Positions 10,150-20,514 of a stretch of 64,000 nt of DNA are shown here, piece after piece. The stretch is from positions 6,304,655-6,368,654 of the forward strand of contig OX422184.1 of the NCBI GenBank assembly GCA_949130485.1, written 5' to 3'. The number at the start of each line of letters is the position of its first letter. Position 1 is the first letter of the stretch. Below the pieces are notes generated by a model, which searched no databases, was not told the origin of the DNA, and was given only the letters and a program-made list of their open reading frames with translations. The DNA comes from Agelas oroides (lineage: Eukaryota > Porifera > Demospongiae > Agelasida > Agelasidae). The translations under genes and the position numbers were made by a program.

Positions 10150-10669
10150 CGTGCTAGCTCATCAGGGAACTTCAAAGTTTCAGGAAGTTATAATCCCACT
10201 TATTGTTATAGCAAGTCGATGTCCATGTGTATATTTACCAAGTTTCAACACAATAGAGCGATACTGCATGCAAGCTCTTTGGAGAATGTCAAAGTTCCTG
10301 TTTCTGCAGCATCAGATGATGTCTGGTCAAAGCAGCCACCTTCTATCTACCTCTGTGCAACATCCTGCTGCCAGCTCATTTTTTTGGAAGAATACATCCA
10401 TGAGTTTTGGTGTATCAGGGTTTGATGAGGCCTCTTCTTCAGCCTTTATTTGCACCTGACTTCAACCTTGAGTTACTGTATTTTGACCATTGGGGTCACC
10501 CAAGATGCATCCATTTTACTACATGCCCACTAAACTTTACCCATATTAGAGTGCTTTATGACCTTTGGCTTTGTGATTACAAAAGGGATGCATTGTGTTA
10601 TAATGTACATGATAGCTGTAAAGGTAACCGTGTGAATTTTTCTATGTTATAAGTCTTAACCCTTATTCC
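10150..10669 (+). other. Open frames without recognisable domain
   Basis: Plus-strand frames at 10103-10459 and 10407-10652 overlap in different phases and contain no motif I know. They start inside repeat R1. I see no splice or promoter evidence, and consider the interval non-coding or relic. Confidence 0.25.
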
Positions 10670-11819
10670 CAGGTCTTCCCACCATCCAGTTTTTGGTGAC
10701 TTGGAGCATGCAAAAAATGGCCGAGAGAAGGCCTGGTAGCATTTACCACGAGTGACGTCAATGTCTACCTAGGTGAACAGGGGGGGGGGGTGAGCATGAA
10801 GCACAAAGCATAGCCAAGCGTAGAATGCGGGGCGGAGAGATGCTGGCAAGCTTCAGCAGTGAGGGGCAAGGAAGAGTGGCGCTTCCGCAAAGTAGCTGGC
10901 TTGTCCATCGTTGCTGTGGTCCGCGTTCCACGCGGTAGATACTTCACTTTTAACTGTAGACAGCCGAGTGGGTTAATCTCAGTATTTCGACTTCGGGATG
11001 AGTCTTCTTCAGGAGATGAGCGGTGACTGTGAGGTGAGTCTTTTATATACCATGGCTGTCTGACAAGAGGTGATACATGAAAGAGGAAAGAATGCTTTGA
11101 TACAAGACTAAACATGGGACAAGAGTACCAGAAGGGAGGAGTAGACAAAATGCAATATATTGTTCTATACATAGAGGTATTAGAATAATCAGGGTAGAAA
11201 CTCCTACCTCAGGGGATCTATCAGGCCAGGGATTTGGTTTTTCTAGCCTAGATGCTCATGTTACTTAGGGAGGCCTATGTTGTAGAGTATTGGGAGTTAA
11301 GACCAAAGGAGAGGACTGTGTTAAGTGCCCTGATCCAATGTATCACGAGATGGAAGCTGGATTCTCGCGTGCATATCTCTAAGCTGTGTCCTCTGGAGCT
11401 GAAATGGCTGTAGATGGGCCAGGTGCTTTTCCTCTCCTCCTTTGCTGCAGATCTATGGTGGCCAAAGCGATTTAGTAGAGATTTCTAAGTTTGTCCTACA
11501 TACATTTTAGAACAGATGATGCAGGAAAAGGCCTCAAATCCGCTCTTTCATCTGACAGCCCCTCCCCCCCTCTGTCTACCTTGGTAGACATTGACATCAC
11601 CCACATCGTAAATGGTACCAGGCCTTCAGCATGTTTCACGCATACATTCTTCGTTCTGTACAATGGGCAGCAACATTTCACTTTGCAACTCTTTCATCCA
11701 AGAACACCTCCCCCTCTGTCTTCCTTGGTAGACATTCATATCACTCGCATGATGAATGGTGCCAGGCCTCTGTTGGTACATACTGAAAGCAATCAAAAAA
11801 TGGAAGGTGGAAAGCCCTG
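10670..11819. mobile_element. Putative 1.15-kb element with long imperfect inverted ends
   Basis: The left end (CAGGTCTTCCCACCATCC...) and the inverted right end (CAGGGCTTTCCACCTTCC...) match over roughly 60 bp with mismatches and run into a shared block AGGCCTGGTA...TGTCTACC. That block occurs three times: 10732-10785 on plus, and 11563-11625 and 11708-11768 inverted, each beside a G or C run. I could not identify a clean target duplication. A 135-codon minus-strand frame (10765-11172) lies inside but has no known domain. The superfamily is undetermined. Confidence 0.5.
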
Positions 11820-12696
11820 AAAATGAGGCTAATAAGTCCCTTATTTATCCATTGCTCACTTCGTTGCATCTGACTTTGATTCTTGAGCTTAAACTTGGCA
11901 AACAGTAAGAACAAATAAAAAGCTGTATTTTACATGGAGGAGGAGCATGCTGTTGAGATGGTGCAGGTGATGGAGTTTGGGATAAACTGAAGCTCCTGGA
12001 AGTGTCAGCAACCTCATGTTTCATCATCGGGGAGAAAATAGCTGAGTACACCAATATTTCATAGGTAGGTGACCACTCATAAAGGCAATACAGCCATTTG
12101 TCCAACCAGGGCAGCTACTATGGCTACATTGGCATTACCTAAGCAACCGTTCTTGTCTGTCGTGGTCCATCTTAGAAAAATAGCAACTCAGGTGCCGTGT
12201 TTCCTTCAACTTGAGATGTCTTCACTTGTGGTCTCTTTCATGCTGATGCTGCAGTCTGGCAGTAGTTATCCATTCTTGACCTTAGTTGACCAAAGAGCAC
12301 AAGGATTCAACTTCCATGAAATCTATAGTAAGTGGTCTGTCAAAATTCGCTAATATGAGTGTGTAATGTAGTCTCAGGCTCATCCCTCACCGTTTATTTA
12401 GGCACTTGACACTTAAACAGTTTCCTTTAGGAAGCCTTGAGTGAACTGTTCAGTCTAGAGTATACTGGAGGTAACCAGTGTGCACTTAGATTGGATGTAC
12501 ATTGATTCCTCTGGTCTGTGTATTATTTACATACATGAATCCTAAAATTTGCTCCTTGGAGGTTAATTAGAATCTTGGGGTGCAATAATACTGACATGCT
12601 TACCTAAAAGCTCTTACTGCTGATCATGTGACCTTCACTCAAACTGTTGTTAAGAATTTGGTTGGGTTACTGCACATTAAATTGCTTAATGAACCA
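11820..12696. other. Intergenic, no gene or clear repeat seen
   Basis: Short frames on both strands (for example 11845-12105 minus and 12069-12353 plus) show no domain, hydrophobic segment or splice border I would trust. Confidence 0.4.
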
Positions 12697-12840
12697 CTTA
12701 ACTCGTTGCACGTGGAAACAATTTACACGTTACAGTTTAGCAACACAGAAATTGTCCATAATCAGCGTTATCATGTCTGAAGGTCAAAGTTGACAATTGT
12801 GTACATAGCATGTAACTAGGCTGTACTACTTTATCAAGTG
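12697..12840. repeat. Diverged dispersed repeat, partner at 4078-4260
   Basis: Shares ordered blocks with 4078-4260: TTAACTC, CACGTGGAA-like, GTTATCA, GGTCAAAGT and GTAACTAGGCTG. Same orientation, strongly diverged, no ends defined. Confidence 0.35.
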
Positions 12841-12969
12841 CCTTATCGCTGCCAAGTAAGCTATTTCTACTTGTTTGAAGCCATTCTCTGCTCACTATGC
12901 ATCGTAGCTAACTAGCAATTTGAAATTGGCACGATTCTACCACTGGATACTTACAGCTCCGAGTTGTAC

Positions 12970-13080
12970 AATAGATCTGGATATTTTCTTTGTAAAAATA
13001 TTTTCGTGGTTTGCGTAAACCACATAAATAAAAGACACGAAATATATTTTACAACGAAAATAAATCATTATGGTCAGCAC
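12970..13080. repeat. AT-rich snap-back repeat with TTTTCGTGG / CACGAAA arms
   Basis: AAATATTTTCGTGG and the later GACACGAAATATATTTT face each other around a GTTTGCGTAAAC core, giving a short hairpin. Related TTTTCG-bearing AT-rich stretches occur at 13400-13460, 19106-19180 and 20520-20585. This points to a family of small hairpin elements scattered through the left part of the window. Confidence 0.5.
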
Positions 13081-14397
13081 ATTTTGGTTTCACAACGCAG
13101 CTAGCTGTAGTTGTTTTGTGCAAGACGGCTCTTCATTTTAGCACAGCTAGATATTTCGCACAAGAGGGCCTCCGAGTTTGATACCCACAGGTTACTCATG
13201 GCAAACGTGTGACAGCTTTCTCTGTATCCGATAATTGTCCGTCTTTACTGCCACAGCACATGTATACAGCATTCCTGGGTATCCTTTCATGCACGAGTAG
13301 CTCGCCAACAGCTGCGTGTTAGACACGAATGCAGCAAGCTATTTGTACTCCATGTTTCTTCTACCTTCATATAACTTGGAAACTGGCTTACCATAGATCT
13401 AGAAATTTTCGCGTTGTAAAATTTTCATGTTTTGTTTCAATATTTTCGTAGTCTAGCACATCCATGTAAGTTTTTGTACGCTACTAAATATTGTACGTTC
13501 CCAGGTTTAATGATCTGGAAGGAGACTACGCATCCTACCTCAAGTGAAAATTGGAGGCTGTTTGCTCACTGTGTTTGAAGTAAAAGCTTCGTGTCTGACT
13601 GACCCGGCTAACTCGCAATCACCCAGAACTAGCACCGCCTCTTCCTGCCTTTCCGTGATGATATCAGCCAAAAGGTGTGGTCTAGCCTCATTGCTACTAA
13701 ATAAAGGGGCCTACCCCCGAGTTTCGCTAAGCTTCTTAGTTTCGCGGTAAACGATGAGTTCTACTCCTTTAGTGACCTTCCACGTGGGCTAACTGACAAT
13801 TATTGTGCCACTGAAGTGGCCTCCCACATGCAATAAGTTATGTTTGCATTATATTTTTAATGCACACTTTCTTCTTTGAGTACATCAAGTGATTTCCACA
13901 AATTTAAGGCTTGAAATACAGGCAAAATAATATGCATAGGAGTTTATTGCTGACTGGCTTCCGTGCACATACCACACAGAACGTGCTGGCATGTCTTTGA
14001 TATCGTTGAGAATTGAAAGTGCTTAAGCGGGCATCACTTGCACTAATGGATGGATGCTAGGTCTACTATTTACTTCACTGAAAACCTTATAACACGAACA
14101 CACGAACACAAATGTGGGAAGTACTTATGAAGTATTAGCTTTCTTGGTGCCTTCTTTTCAAGCTTCAGTGGCACGTCTACCGGTAAGCAAGTCTACTAGC
14201 ATTGACAACGTGGTGGACTACATCAATTTGAGCGGCAGCCCCATGTGCTTCAGAAACAAATTCACCAGTCATTAAGCTGTTAGTAATAGAGATCCCAATG
14301 TCATGTCTTCCGTTTTGCTACAGTTCTAAAGTGGGTTTTAAAGAGTCAATTTGATTGGTCAATGAGATTACCGTGAATACTACGTATGATCCAATTT
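13081..14397. other. Intergenic, no gene recognised
   Basis: Apart from an AT-rich TTTTCG remnant at 13400-13460, I see no domain-bearing frame, tandem repeat or element ends. The 68-codon plus-strand frame at 13544-13750 lacks features. Confidence 0.4.
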
Positions 14398-14975
14398 AAC
14401 GTAAGAAATTCAATTTCAGGAATTTATCATGAATCTAATGCTATGTAAACATGAGTCTTAATTTATACACTTATCTAGCTACGCTACAAAGGTATGTACA
14501 CAATTCGAGGAAAAGCCAGCTGTACACTTACCTAGGAAATGCAGTGGCTTCAGTCATTATCTTAAGCTAAATTGGATTAGCGTAAATAGCTGTCTTTTCC
14601 TGGAATTGTGCACATACTTTGCCGAACTATGAAGACAGTACATCTGTTTGTGAGACTGGTAGGAAGGCCACGAAGGTTGGAGGTTGGACACTTGGTACTG
14701 CCTTCATCGGTTACAGAGCTCATCGAGGTCTGTGCACAATTCCAGGAAACCCAGCTATACACTTATATGGCTTGCGAAAGCCCACCTTCGCGTTTCCACA
14801 TATAATTTGTGATTCTGTACACAATTCTAGGAAAAACCAGCTATGCACTTGCCTAGCTTACGAGAGCGGGCCTTCACGTTTTCACGTATTGTGATTCTTA
14901 TGCAACGTAAGATCTAATTTTACATAAGAAATTCCATTTCAGGAATTTATGATGAATCCAATCTAACGTAAGGTC
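14398..14975. repeat. Locally duplicated repeat block
   Basis: A unit like ACAATTC(G/C/T)AGGAAAA(G)CCAGCT followed by a CACTTAC/CACTTGC tail occurs at about 14499, 14736 and 14821, and in inverse orientation at 14593-14612. The block AAGAAATTCAATTTCAGG with GAATTTATCATGAATC appears at about 14402 and again at about 14925 with few changes. The pattern is several rounds of local duplication. The reading frames crossing it (14577-14894) are by-products. Confidence 0.65.
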
Positions 14976-15102
14976 ACACGACCTAATTATTTTTTAAGCT
15001 TACGTAGTATTCAAACAATTACGGTACATCATACTTATAGGCAGCTGCTTACGCAAACTTTCTAAACCCCGTGATGGCAACACTACGGACTTGGCAAACT
15101 CG

Positions 15103-15394
15103 GCAAACTCTGCAAGCTCAAAGCAATCCAACCAGTCACAGGACTGCTGTTGGAGTTGAAGATCAGTGCACAGTGACCAATGCAATGCTAGCTATAATAG
15201 CTAGCTATGTGTATAACAAACCTTGTGTACCTGGCAAATGCATACCTATCTCAGCTACACAGGAGCTTAACTCCACTGCAAAGCCCCATGAACAAAGTAA
15301 GCAAACTCTGCAAGCTCAAAGCAATCCAACCAGTCACAGGACTGCTGTTGGAGTTGAAGATCAGTGCACAGTGACCAATGCAATGCTAGCTATA
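15103..15394 (+). repeat. Exact 94-bp direct duplication, offset 198 bp
   Basis: Bases 15103-15196 and 15301-15394 are identical over 94 bp. The offset of 198 bp is a multiple of three, so the plus-strand frame 15071-15577 reads the same 30-odd residues twice (QTLQAQSNPTSHRTAVGVED and onwards). Identity without a mismatch amid diverged surroundings means the duplication is recent or maintained. The frame has no known domain, and whether it is expressed is unknown. Confidence 0.8.
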
Positions 15395-16004
15395 GATAGA
15401 ACTTTTGATCTTCATGTACTACACATGCCCTCAGCGTTGTATAATGAAGAAACCACCAACTACATATACTCTGCATTACAATGTTTTAAGTATACATTAC
15501 CTATATATTGGCATAACATACATATTATAATGTACAAGATGAGCCTGGTGTTTTGTAGGTGGAACACACATAGATAAAACGATGCAAGCGGTCCCTTGTG
15601 ACTGACTACTTCTCCAGATCTAACCTTACTGACCATTTTGCCAAGCTGCTTGTTGACAATGTTCACATTGTGCCAGTAGTCTATCAGTCTATTATTTAAA
15701 AAGTAGTGGTAGATATTCTGCTGTTAACTGGACTGCAGCCACATACTTTTGATCTTCAAGTTGATGACTTCTGAAGTGACTGACTGATGCTGGAGGAGTT
15801 CAGGACGCAACCTTATGTTATGAAATTTGCATGTGTCTCGCTTGTGTCCAGTTGCACTTGGTCCATTATGAAACCTGTCACCCAGAATATACCTCCTAGT
15901 TGTTTCCGTCAGAGGATGCTCCACACTCCGAGCATAGTTGTGTTCTATTCCTGGTTACTTTTGGAGTGGGAATTGGCTTGCTGTGTGGATGGTCTAGCAC
16001 AGGA
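15395..16004. other. No gene recognised
   Basis: Short frames only. The plus-strand frame ending at 16091 has a hydrophobic patch (VLFLVTFGVGIGLLCG) just before the inverted repeat, but no supporting features. Confidence 0.3.
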
Positions 16005-16447
16005 GCATGCGCACTGCAAAAACAAGTTGGTTGTTTTAACCACAGAATGGTTACCCTGGTTGCAGACAAAGTGAAGAAACAGTGGTTATGAGAGCTTTAC
16101 TTTGGTATTGAAGAGTAATTGCATAAGGCAACCCAAGAGGCAGCTTCCCAGTTCATCTTACAACCACAATACACTGAAAACCCTCATAACATCCTTGATT
16201 CCCTCATCTGGTTACATGAAAGTTCCTTATACTGCAACTTTGAAGTGCATTTGTAATGACTCCTTCACAGATGTTCTGAGGGTTGTCAGTGTATTGTGTT
16301 TGTAAGATGAACTGGGCAGCTGCCTATTGAGTTGCCTTATGCAAATAGTCTTCCATACCTAACATAACCATTGTCTCTCCAGCTTGTCTGCAACCATGGT
16401 AACCACTCTGAGGTTAAAACAACCAACTTGCTTTTGCAGTGCATGAG
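16005..16447. repeat. Long inverted repeat (about 210-bp arms, short loop) carrying an exon in both arms
   Basis: About 16005-16225 and 16232-16447 are inverted copies with moderate divergence. Each arm, read 5'-3', begins with a coding-like block ALQKQVGCFN...VADK...QWL and continues with LHKATQ...AAAQFILQ...QYT.NP.NI. Differences fall partly at silent positions, but both copies also carry stops and frame breaks. The minus-strand arm is in line with the exons of the broken gene to its right, so the plus-strand arm looks like an inverted duplicate of that gene's last recognisable exon. Transcription would give a near-perfect hairpin RNA. Confidence 0.7.
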
Positions 16448-16470
16448 TAACCTAAAAATCAGTGACAAAT

Positions 16471-16683
16471 TTAAAAGGATATTTTGGGATTGACGCAGCA
16501 GAAGTGTACTGTATGCAATTCTGCATACCTGTGGAGCTCTACCACTGCATGGAGTTTCAAAACACCCCCCAAAAATACATCAGCCATTCTTGGAAGATGA
16601 GGTTCTGTATGTGCTACAACATCACATGCCATGTCCACTGTATACACTACTGACCAGTGTCTAGTAGATAGCAGTAGGTCCAC
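16471..16683 (-). pseudogene. KDZ/HMGXB3-like broken gene, DMAC-motif exon
   Basis: The minus strand reads RHWSVVYTVDMACDVVAHTE and then PHLPRMADVF within a 70-residue frame. A D-x-A-C motif after a hydrophobic strand, followed by a P-rich loop, recalls the catalytic-site region of KDZ-type transposases and related HMGXB3-like proteins. This is recollection of the family style, not a search. It lies between the exons at 16886-17099 and the inverted-repeat exon at 16232-16447, in a consistent order on the same strand. The tail (HAVVELHRYAEL...) has probably lost its frame. Confidence 0.45.
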
Positions 16684-16885
16684 ATGGTCTCGTGTGCTCT
16701 ATTTCTTCATTATACAAATTTTGTGCCAGGTATAATTTATTACCTATATGTATAACAATGTACGTAATTAAATGTTGCCGACAATTATGTAAATGTATAC
16801 AATATAACCTGGTGGTGACAATTCTTGAAGACCTTTCTTCCAGAGCACGAAGGAGCTACTTCAAATATATGGCACTCACTTTTAC

Positions 16886-17099
16886 CTTGATTGTTGTGCT
16901 AGCTTCAATGATTGTTGCTGTCCATACCTTTGCGGCATTTGCTTGAAAAGGGATGTCTGCTGCCATTTGACATCAGCAGTAGTCATGAATTGTTCTTTAA
17001 TGGGAACCTAATCTCCTGCCCTAATCAAACTTGCAAGGTTTTTAGGGAAACCAAGTGGTTTGTCTCCTTGACTGGTACTGCACACACTGCTGCCACCTC
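16886..17099 (-). pseudogene. KDZ/HMGXB3-like broken gene, exon with in-frame stop
   Basis: The acceptor AATGCAG (17100-17106) and donor AAG|GTAAAAG (16886) bound this exon on the minus strand. It reads GDKPLGFPKNLASLIRAGD, then a TAG stop, then VPIKEQFMTTADVKWQQTSL and a Gln-rich end (QRYGQQQSLKLAQQ). Either side of the stop the frame is coherent, so the stop looks like decay of a formerly coding exon. The donor and acceptor still fit consensus. Biochemical role unknown. Confidence 0.5.
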
Positions 17100-17142
17100 C
17101 TGCATTGGTAATACCGTACTTATGATTTTTTTTTCTATTTAC

Positions 17143-17723
17143 CTTTCTTGCTTTCACTGTTGATAACAGCTGAGCTCCTGTTTAATGGAGGAATCCAGGG
17201 AGCAATTTGACTTGCATCCACAGGTGGTAGCTTTCTCTGCCCAGCAACTGCTGCTGTTTCAACTATTACCAGATCCACCTGTTTCCACCATGCATCCACC
17301 ACAACCACATCATATGCTACTTCTGACCAGAATATCTATAGGCATTTATTAACAGCATTGATGCATAGCTTAGACTGTGTGCACATGTATCTTAGCATAT
17401 TTGTTCTTTCTTCAATGTGGTGCAGTCCTATGCATTTCCATCGCCACTTTCAAACGTGGGTGATATGCTACATATACCACATATTGAGTGGTTCCAGTCT
17501 CGCCTTGCCAGAGCCTCAAAAGCAAAGTACCCTTTGTAGAGAATTCGCTCAAGGTACCACAACTCTTTCTCATTCAGTGACATATTCTCCCCACAACTGT
17601 ATGTTGACCCCTGTATCACTGAATGGGCACAGTTGTGGACTGGTTTTCCTTGTTGTATGTGACTACTCACCTCATAGAGAACATCCAGAGTCACGAACAA
17701 CTTGTTAGAAGCATTGAAGACAC
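17143..17723 (-). pseudogene. KDZ/HMGXB3-like broken gene, cysteine-cluster exon
   Basis: The longest coding block of this gene lies between an acceptor at 17724 (ACTCATGAG) and a donor AAAG|GTAAAT at 17143. It reads FNASNKLFVTLDVLYEV, a C-H region (VHNCAHSVIQG), LYKGYFAFEALARRDWNHSI and a CGIC pair with SPTFESGDGNA. A TAG then interrupts at 17425 before DCTTLKKEQI. After a further frameshift comes FWSEVAYDVVVVDAWWKQV and a Pro-rich end (APWIPPLN). The Y-x-x-FEAL...C-x-x-C block resembles the cysteine clusters of KDZ-associated and HMGXB3-like proteins. Two breaks make the product non-functional as read. Confidence 0.55.
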
Positions 17724-17769
17724 CTCATGAGTAAGTGTTGCAAATACAGTCTCACCAAGATAGTCATAT

Positions 17770-17913
17770 ATTTAGCTATGTTCCAAACTTTCTTTCTTTC
17801 CAATTGTGGTAGCTGTGTCTGGCAAGGCACTTAGTGTTGGGGCATCTTTTAATCCTTGCCTTTGCTCTGGCACAGATAGCAGAGAAGTGACTTATTGCTG
17901 TCCCATCTTCACC
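17770..17913 (-). pseudogene. KDZ/HMGXB3-like broken gene, CPNTKC zinc-binding exon
   Basis: A pyrimidine-rich acceptor (ATTTTTCTAG) above 17913 precedes an open minus-strand frame EDGTAISHFSAICARAKAR, then CPNTKCLARHSYHNWKERKF and a stop. C-x-x-x-x-C followed by two histidines suggests a zinc site. No good donor is left at the 3' side, which may be a mutated splice site. Its place, between the exon ending at 18342 and the cysteine-cluster exon, fits one gene read right to left. Confidence 0.45.
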
Positions 17914-18341
17914 CTAGAAAAATCTGAGTACAAGTGATATAACTTGACCACTCCTGTAAACACATTTTAAAGTTTTTTTCAGCATGGCTTGGTATCAATT
18001 AAACACAGTGGGATTGTCTGTCATATAGGGAAAAAAGACCATATGTCATGTAGTCACAAAGAACCAGAATTACATGCACCAATTCTTAAAGTATTCTGTT
18101 TTTATACTTATGTTTTATATGTGGTAGTAACTCAGTAAATTGAGTACATGAGCATGACAGAAAGTGCAACTAACTTAATATGCCACTAATTATTGATAAA
18201 ATGCAATTACAGACTCATTAAAAGGAAATCGAATAAAACAAGATCTTATAGTACATGAAAACCAGTGAGAACCAACCACAATCGAGTAAAGTGAACTGGC
18301 ATGAAGAAGGAAAATGTAACACTGTTGTCAAGTATACTCAC

Positions 18342-18984
18342 CATCCCAAATTTGCTTTTCTTTGTTTCAACAGCTCCTAGTTCTGCCATCTCATGCTCAG
18401 TAAATGCTGCAAGAGCCCCTTTCTTGTAGCCATGTGTTCATGAAACTTTTCTTCTTTAGTAAGGGATCTTCCATCACTTATGGTGTGAAAGCCGAATCAC
18501 ATCACATATGTTTAGCCACCTTGAGAGTGATGCGAAAGTGTTACCCTGATGAATGATGAATAGCCATTGCATTGTACATGAAGTTGTTGTCTCACTGCAT
18601 AGTTTAACAGGTAGCACATCAACTTGGTATAAAGCACTACTACCACACTATCTTGGTATCATATGATGTTGGGAAAATGCTCAGGTGCATTAAGGCATGA
18701 CTACTGAATTTGATCACACTAGATTTATGTGCTTAATGTCATTTACCTTGCCGTGATGTGTGGCAACACGCACTAACCTTGGTCATCCCACCGGCTTCAC
18801 TTTCTTGAACAGCAGCACCAACCTGAAATTTTAGTGCACTGACATAAAGACTCTTACCTAGGTGAAGACTGTTCCTTCCTACACTTGACGAACACACTGG
18901 ACATCAGAACAAGCCCAAAGTCGTTTCCTCAGATCAGTAATACACCTCTGCAGACTTGTCCATGATATGTCACAAAAAGGTTTT
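18342..18984 (-). pseudogene. KDZ/HMGXB3-like broken gene, three 5' exons
   Basis: Three exon-sized patches with splice borders lie in order on the minus strand. 18885-18984 (acceptor ATTCAG, donor CAA|GTGTAG) reads KPFCDISWTSLQRCITDLRK and on to VQCVRQ. 18778-18822 is a 45-nt exon (acceptor AATTTCAG, donor AAG|GTTAGT) reading VGAAVQESEAGGMTK. About 18342-18505 (donor ATG|GTGAGT) reads ISDGRSLTKEEKFHEHMATR and, after a one-base frame slip in a G run, ALAAFTEHEMAELGAVETKK. The sharp borders suggest a real spliced ancestor and the slip shows decay. I infer they belong with the cysteine-cluster exons downstream. Confidence 0.45.
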
Positions 18985-19105
18985 CTGAATGAAAACAAGC
19001 ACATGTAGGGATGGAACCCTCAAAACCCAACCAAACTAGATGGGAATGACACCAAAATACCTTCACACCATCCCTGCATCTTGTTCAGTTTTGCCAACTA
19101 CATGA

Positions 19106-19200
19106 ATTGGGAAATTTTCGTGTTAAAAAAATATTTCGTGTGAAAATATTTCGCGTTAAAAGTTTTTCATAGGAACAACCGAGCTACGAAATTTTTGATG
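19106..19200. repeat. AT-rich TTTTCGTGTT-type repeat remnant
   Basis: AAATTTTCGTGTTAAAA, ATATTTCGTGTGAAAAT and TTTCGCGTTAAAAG follow one another as a three-step degenerate tandem repeat, related to the other TTTTCG stretches of the left region. Confidence 0.5.
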
Positions 19201-19281
19201 CAAGCTGTTTTTTACATTATTATTGCTAAAGTACGAAGGACACGCCCATTCGTGCACGCAGTCAAGGTCAAAGCGTTAAAA

Positions 19282-19632
19282 ATGGAGGAGTTGTCGAGAG
19301 TCAGCTGTATTTGAGGCTACCATGTATGCAAAGACATATGGGACGCAGCCATTGGAGAAGTGCTAGTGTGTGAAAGAGAGCCCCATAACGTCGAAGATCG
19401 TTACACTATAGCCGTCAAAAAGGATGGACCAGTCATTGGACACTTGCCACGAAATTTGTCAAGAGTGTGTTCGCTTTTTATATGACGAGGAGGGATGATA
19501 GAGTGTACTGTAACTGGAGCAAAAAGATATTCAGCTGATCTACCACAAGGTGGACTTGAAGTACGTTGCTTCCTTTTGTTCAAAGCTTCACCAAAAGAAA
19601 TACAGAAGCTCAAGAAACTATGGAAGAAATAG
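19282..19632 (+). pseudogene. HIRAN-domain-like protein, two in-frame TGA
   Basis: The plus-strand frame from ATG 19282 to TAG 19630 (116 codons) reads GYHVCKDIWDAAIGEVLVCE, EPHNVEDRYTIAVKKDG, VIGHLPRNLSRVCSLF, then IECTVTGAKRYSADLPQGG and a Lys-rich end. The pattern REPxNxxDxxAIxVxxxG...VGHLP is that of HIRAN-like domains, which in other proteins (HLTF, Rad5) bind 3' DNA ends. Related small frames are abundant in sponge and cnidarian genomes. Two TGA codons (after SCI and after LFI) interrupt it. It ends 14 bp from the pogo-like relic, tail to tail. Domain call is from pattern memory. Confidence 0.65.
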
Positions 19633-19645
19633 CTAGCTATTTTGT

Positions 19646-20494
19646 TCACGGCATGGTATGTACTATAATTTTATCCCTTGCATGGGCCACATCCCATATA
19701 TTACTTCTGTCTGTCTGATCCCAGTTTAGAATCAGCTCGGATGGGATCTCCTCCATTTCTACTGTCGTTACTACATACTGCAAAAATTCCTCCTTCAGAC
19801 GTTGGAACTCAGCCACTGCATGCTTGCTCTTAGCAATCTTCACCTTCCACTTAACAAAGTTCATCCTCTTTAGCAGTGAGTAGGCCCAGAACCTGTTCAG
19901 TGTCACATGCCCACCAAACTCGGCCAGCTTCAAACGGTCGCACGACAGGAGAATACCTCAAGCAGCAGCTACAGCAATCCGTGCTGTTACCACTGCACCC
20001 CCATCCTGAACTCTTCTGAGGTACATCTGTACCTTGACATGCAAACTCTTTCCTAGAAGGACGGGTCTTCCTCGCTTTTGGTGAGGCAGCAGATCAACGT
20101 TCTCATCACTGTCTTCATTCGCTCACTTTCTCGTCACTTCCTGCAGGTAAGCTTTCTTCATGGAGTGAAGGGTAGTCTCACTCACTTGATGGTCAAGCTT
20201 CCTTGTGAAGAATCTGGCAGCTGCTGCAACCCCATGATGACTTGCGTATTTCCCGTTCTCAGCACGTTCACTCAGAATGCACCTCCAAATAGTAAATTCA
20301 TTTATTCACCTGATACTGGTCTACAAATGTGTACATGTACAAGCACTAGATCTATATACCGGTACTGTAGTTGTTCAATTTTATAGAACAAAAACCTATG
20401 GATATCAAAATTTGTGACTAGCTTCGCACCTTCTGTACTGGCCATGTTTCTTCTTCTTCTTAGTGATCTCCTTCTCCACTTTCTTATTAGCCAT
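19646..20494 (-). pseudogene. pogo/Tigger-like transposase relic
   Basis: From an ATG at 20494 the minus strand gives a Lys-rich N-terminus (MANKKVEKEITKKKKKHGQY, stop near 20416). From about 20287 it gives SERAENGKYASHHGVAAAAR with FFTRKLDHQVSET, a helix-turn-helix-like domain. Then come a basic GRP motif (HQKRGRPVLLGKS), AEFGGHVTLNRFWAYSLLKR and EMEEIPSELILNWDQT. NWDQT occupies the place of the first catalytic Asp in DDE_1 transposases of the pogo group. Two TGA codons interrupt the HTH-to-linker part. The frame after NWDQT departs from what I expect and stops at 19646, so the rest of the DDE core is missing. It sits inside the span of the KDZ-like broken gene. Confidence 0.7.
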
Positions 20495-20514
20495 GGCTAT
20501 AGCATTCGAGACGT

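Noticed and set aside
10765-11172. 135-codon minus-strand frame
   Set aside because: Inside a putative inverted-repeat element. No recognisable domain, and its end runs into a C run.
16692-16946. Plus-strand C-terminal membrane helix (LTFTLIVVLASMIVAVHTF)
   Set aside because: It is the complement of the better supported minus-strand exon end and donor at 16886. Hydrophobicity alone is weak evidence.
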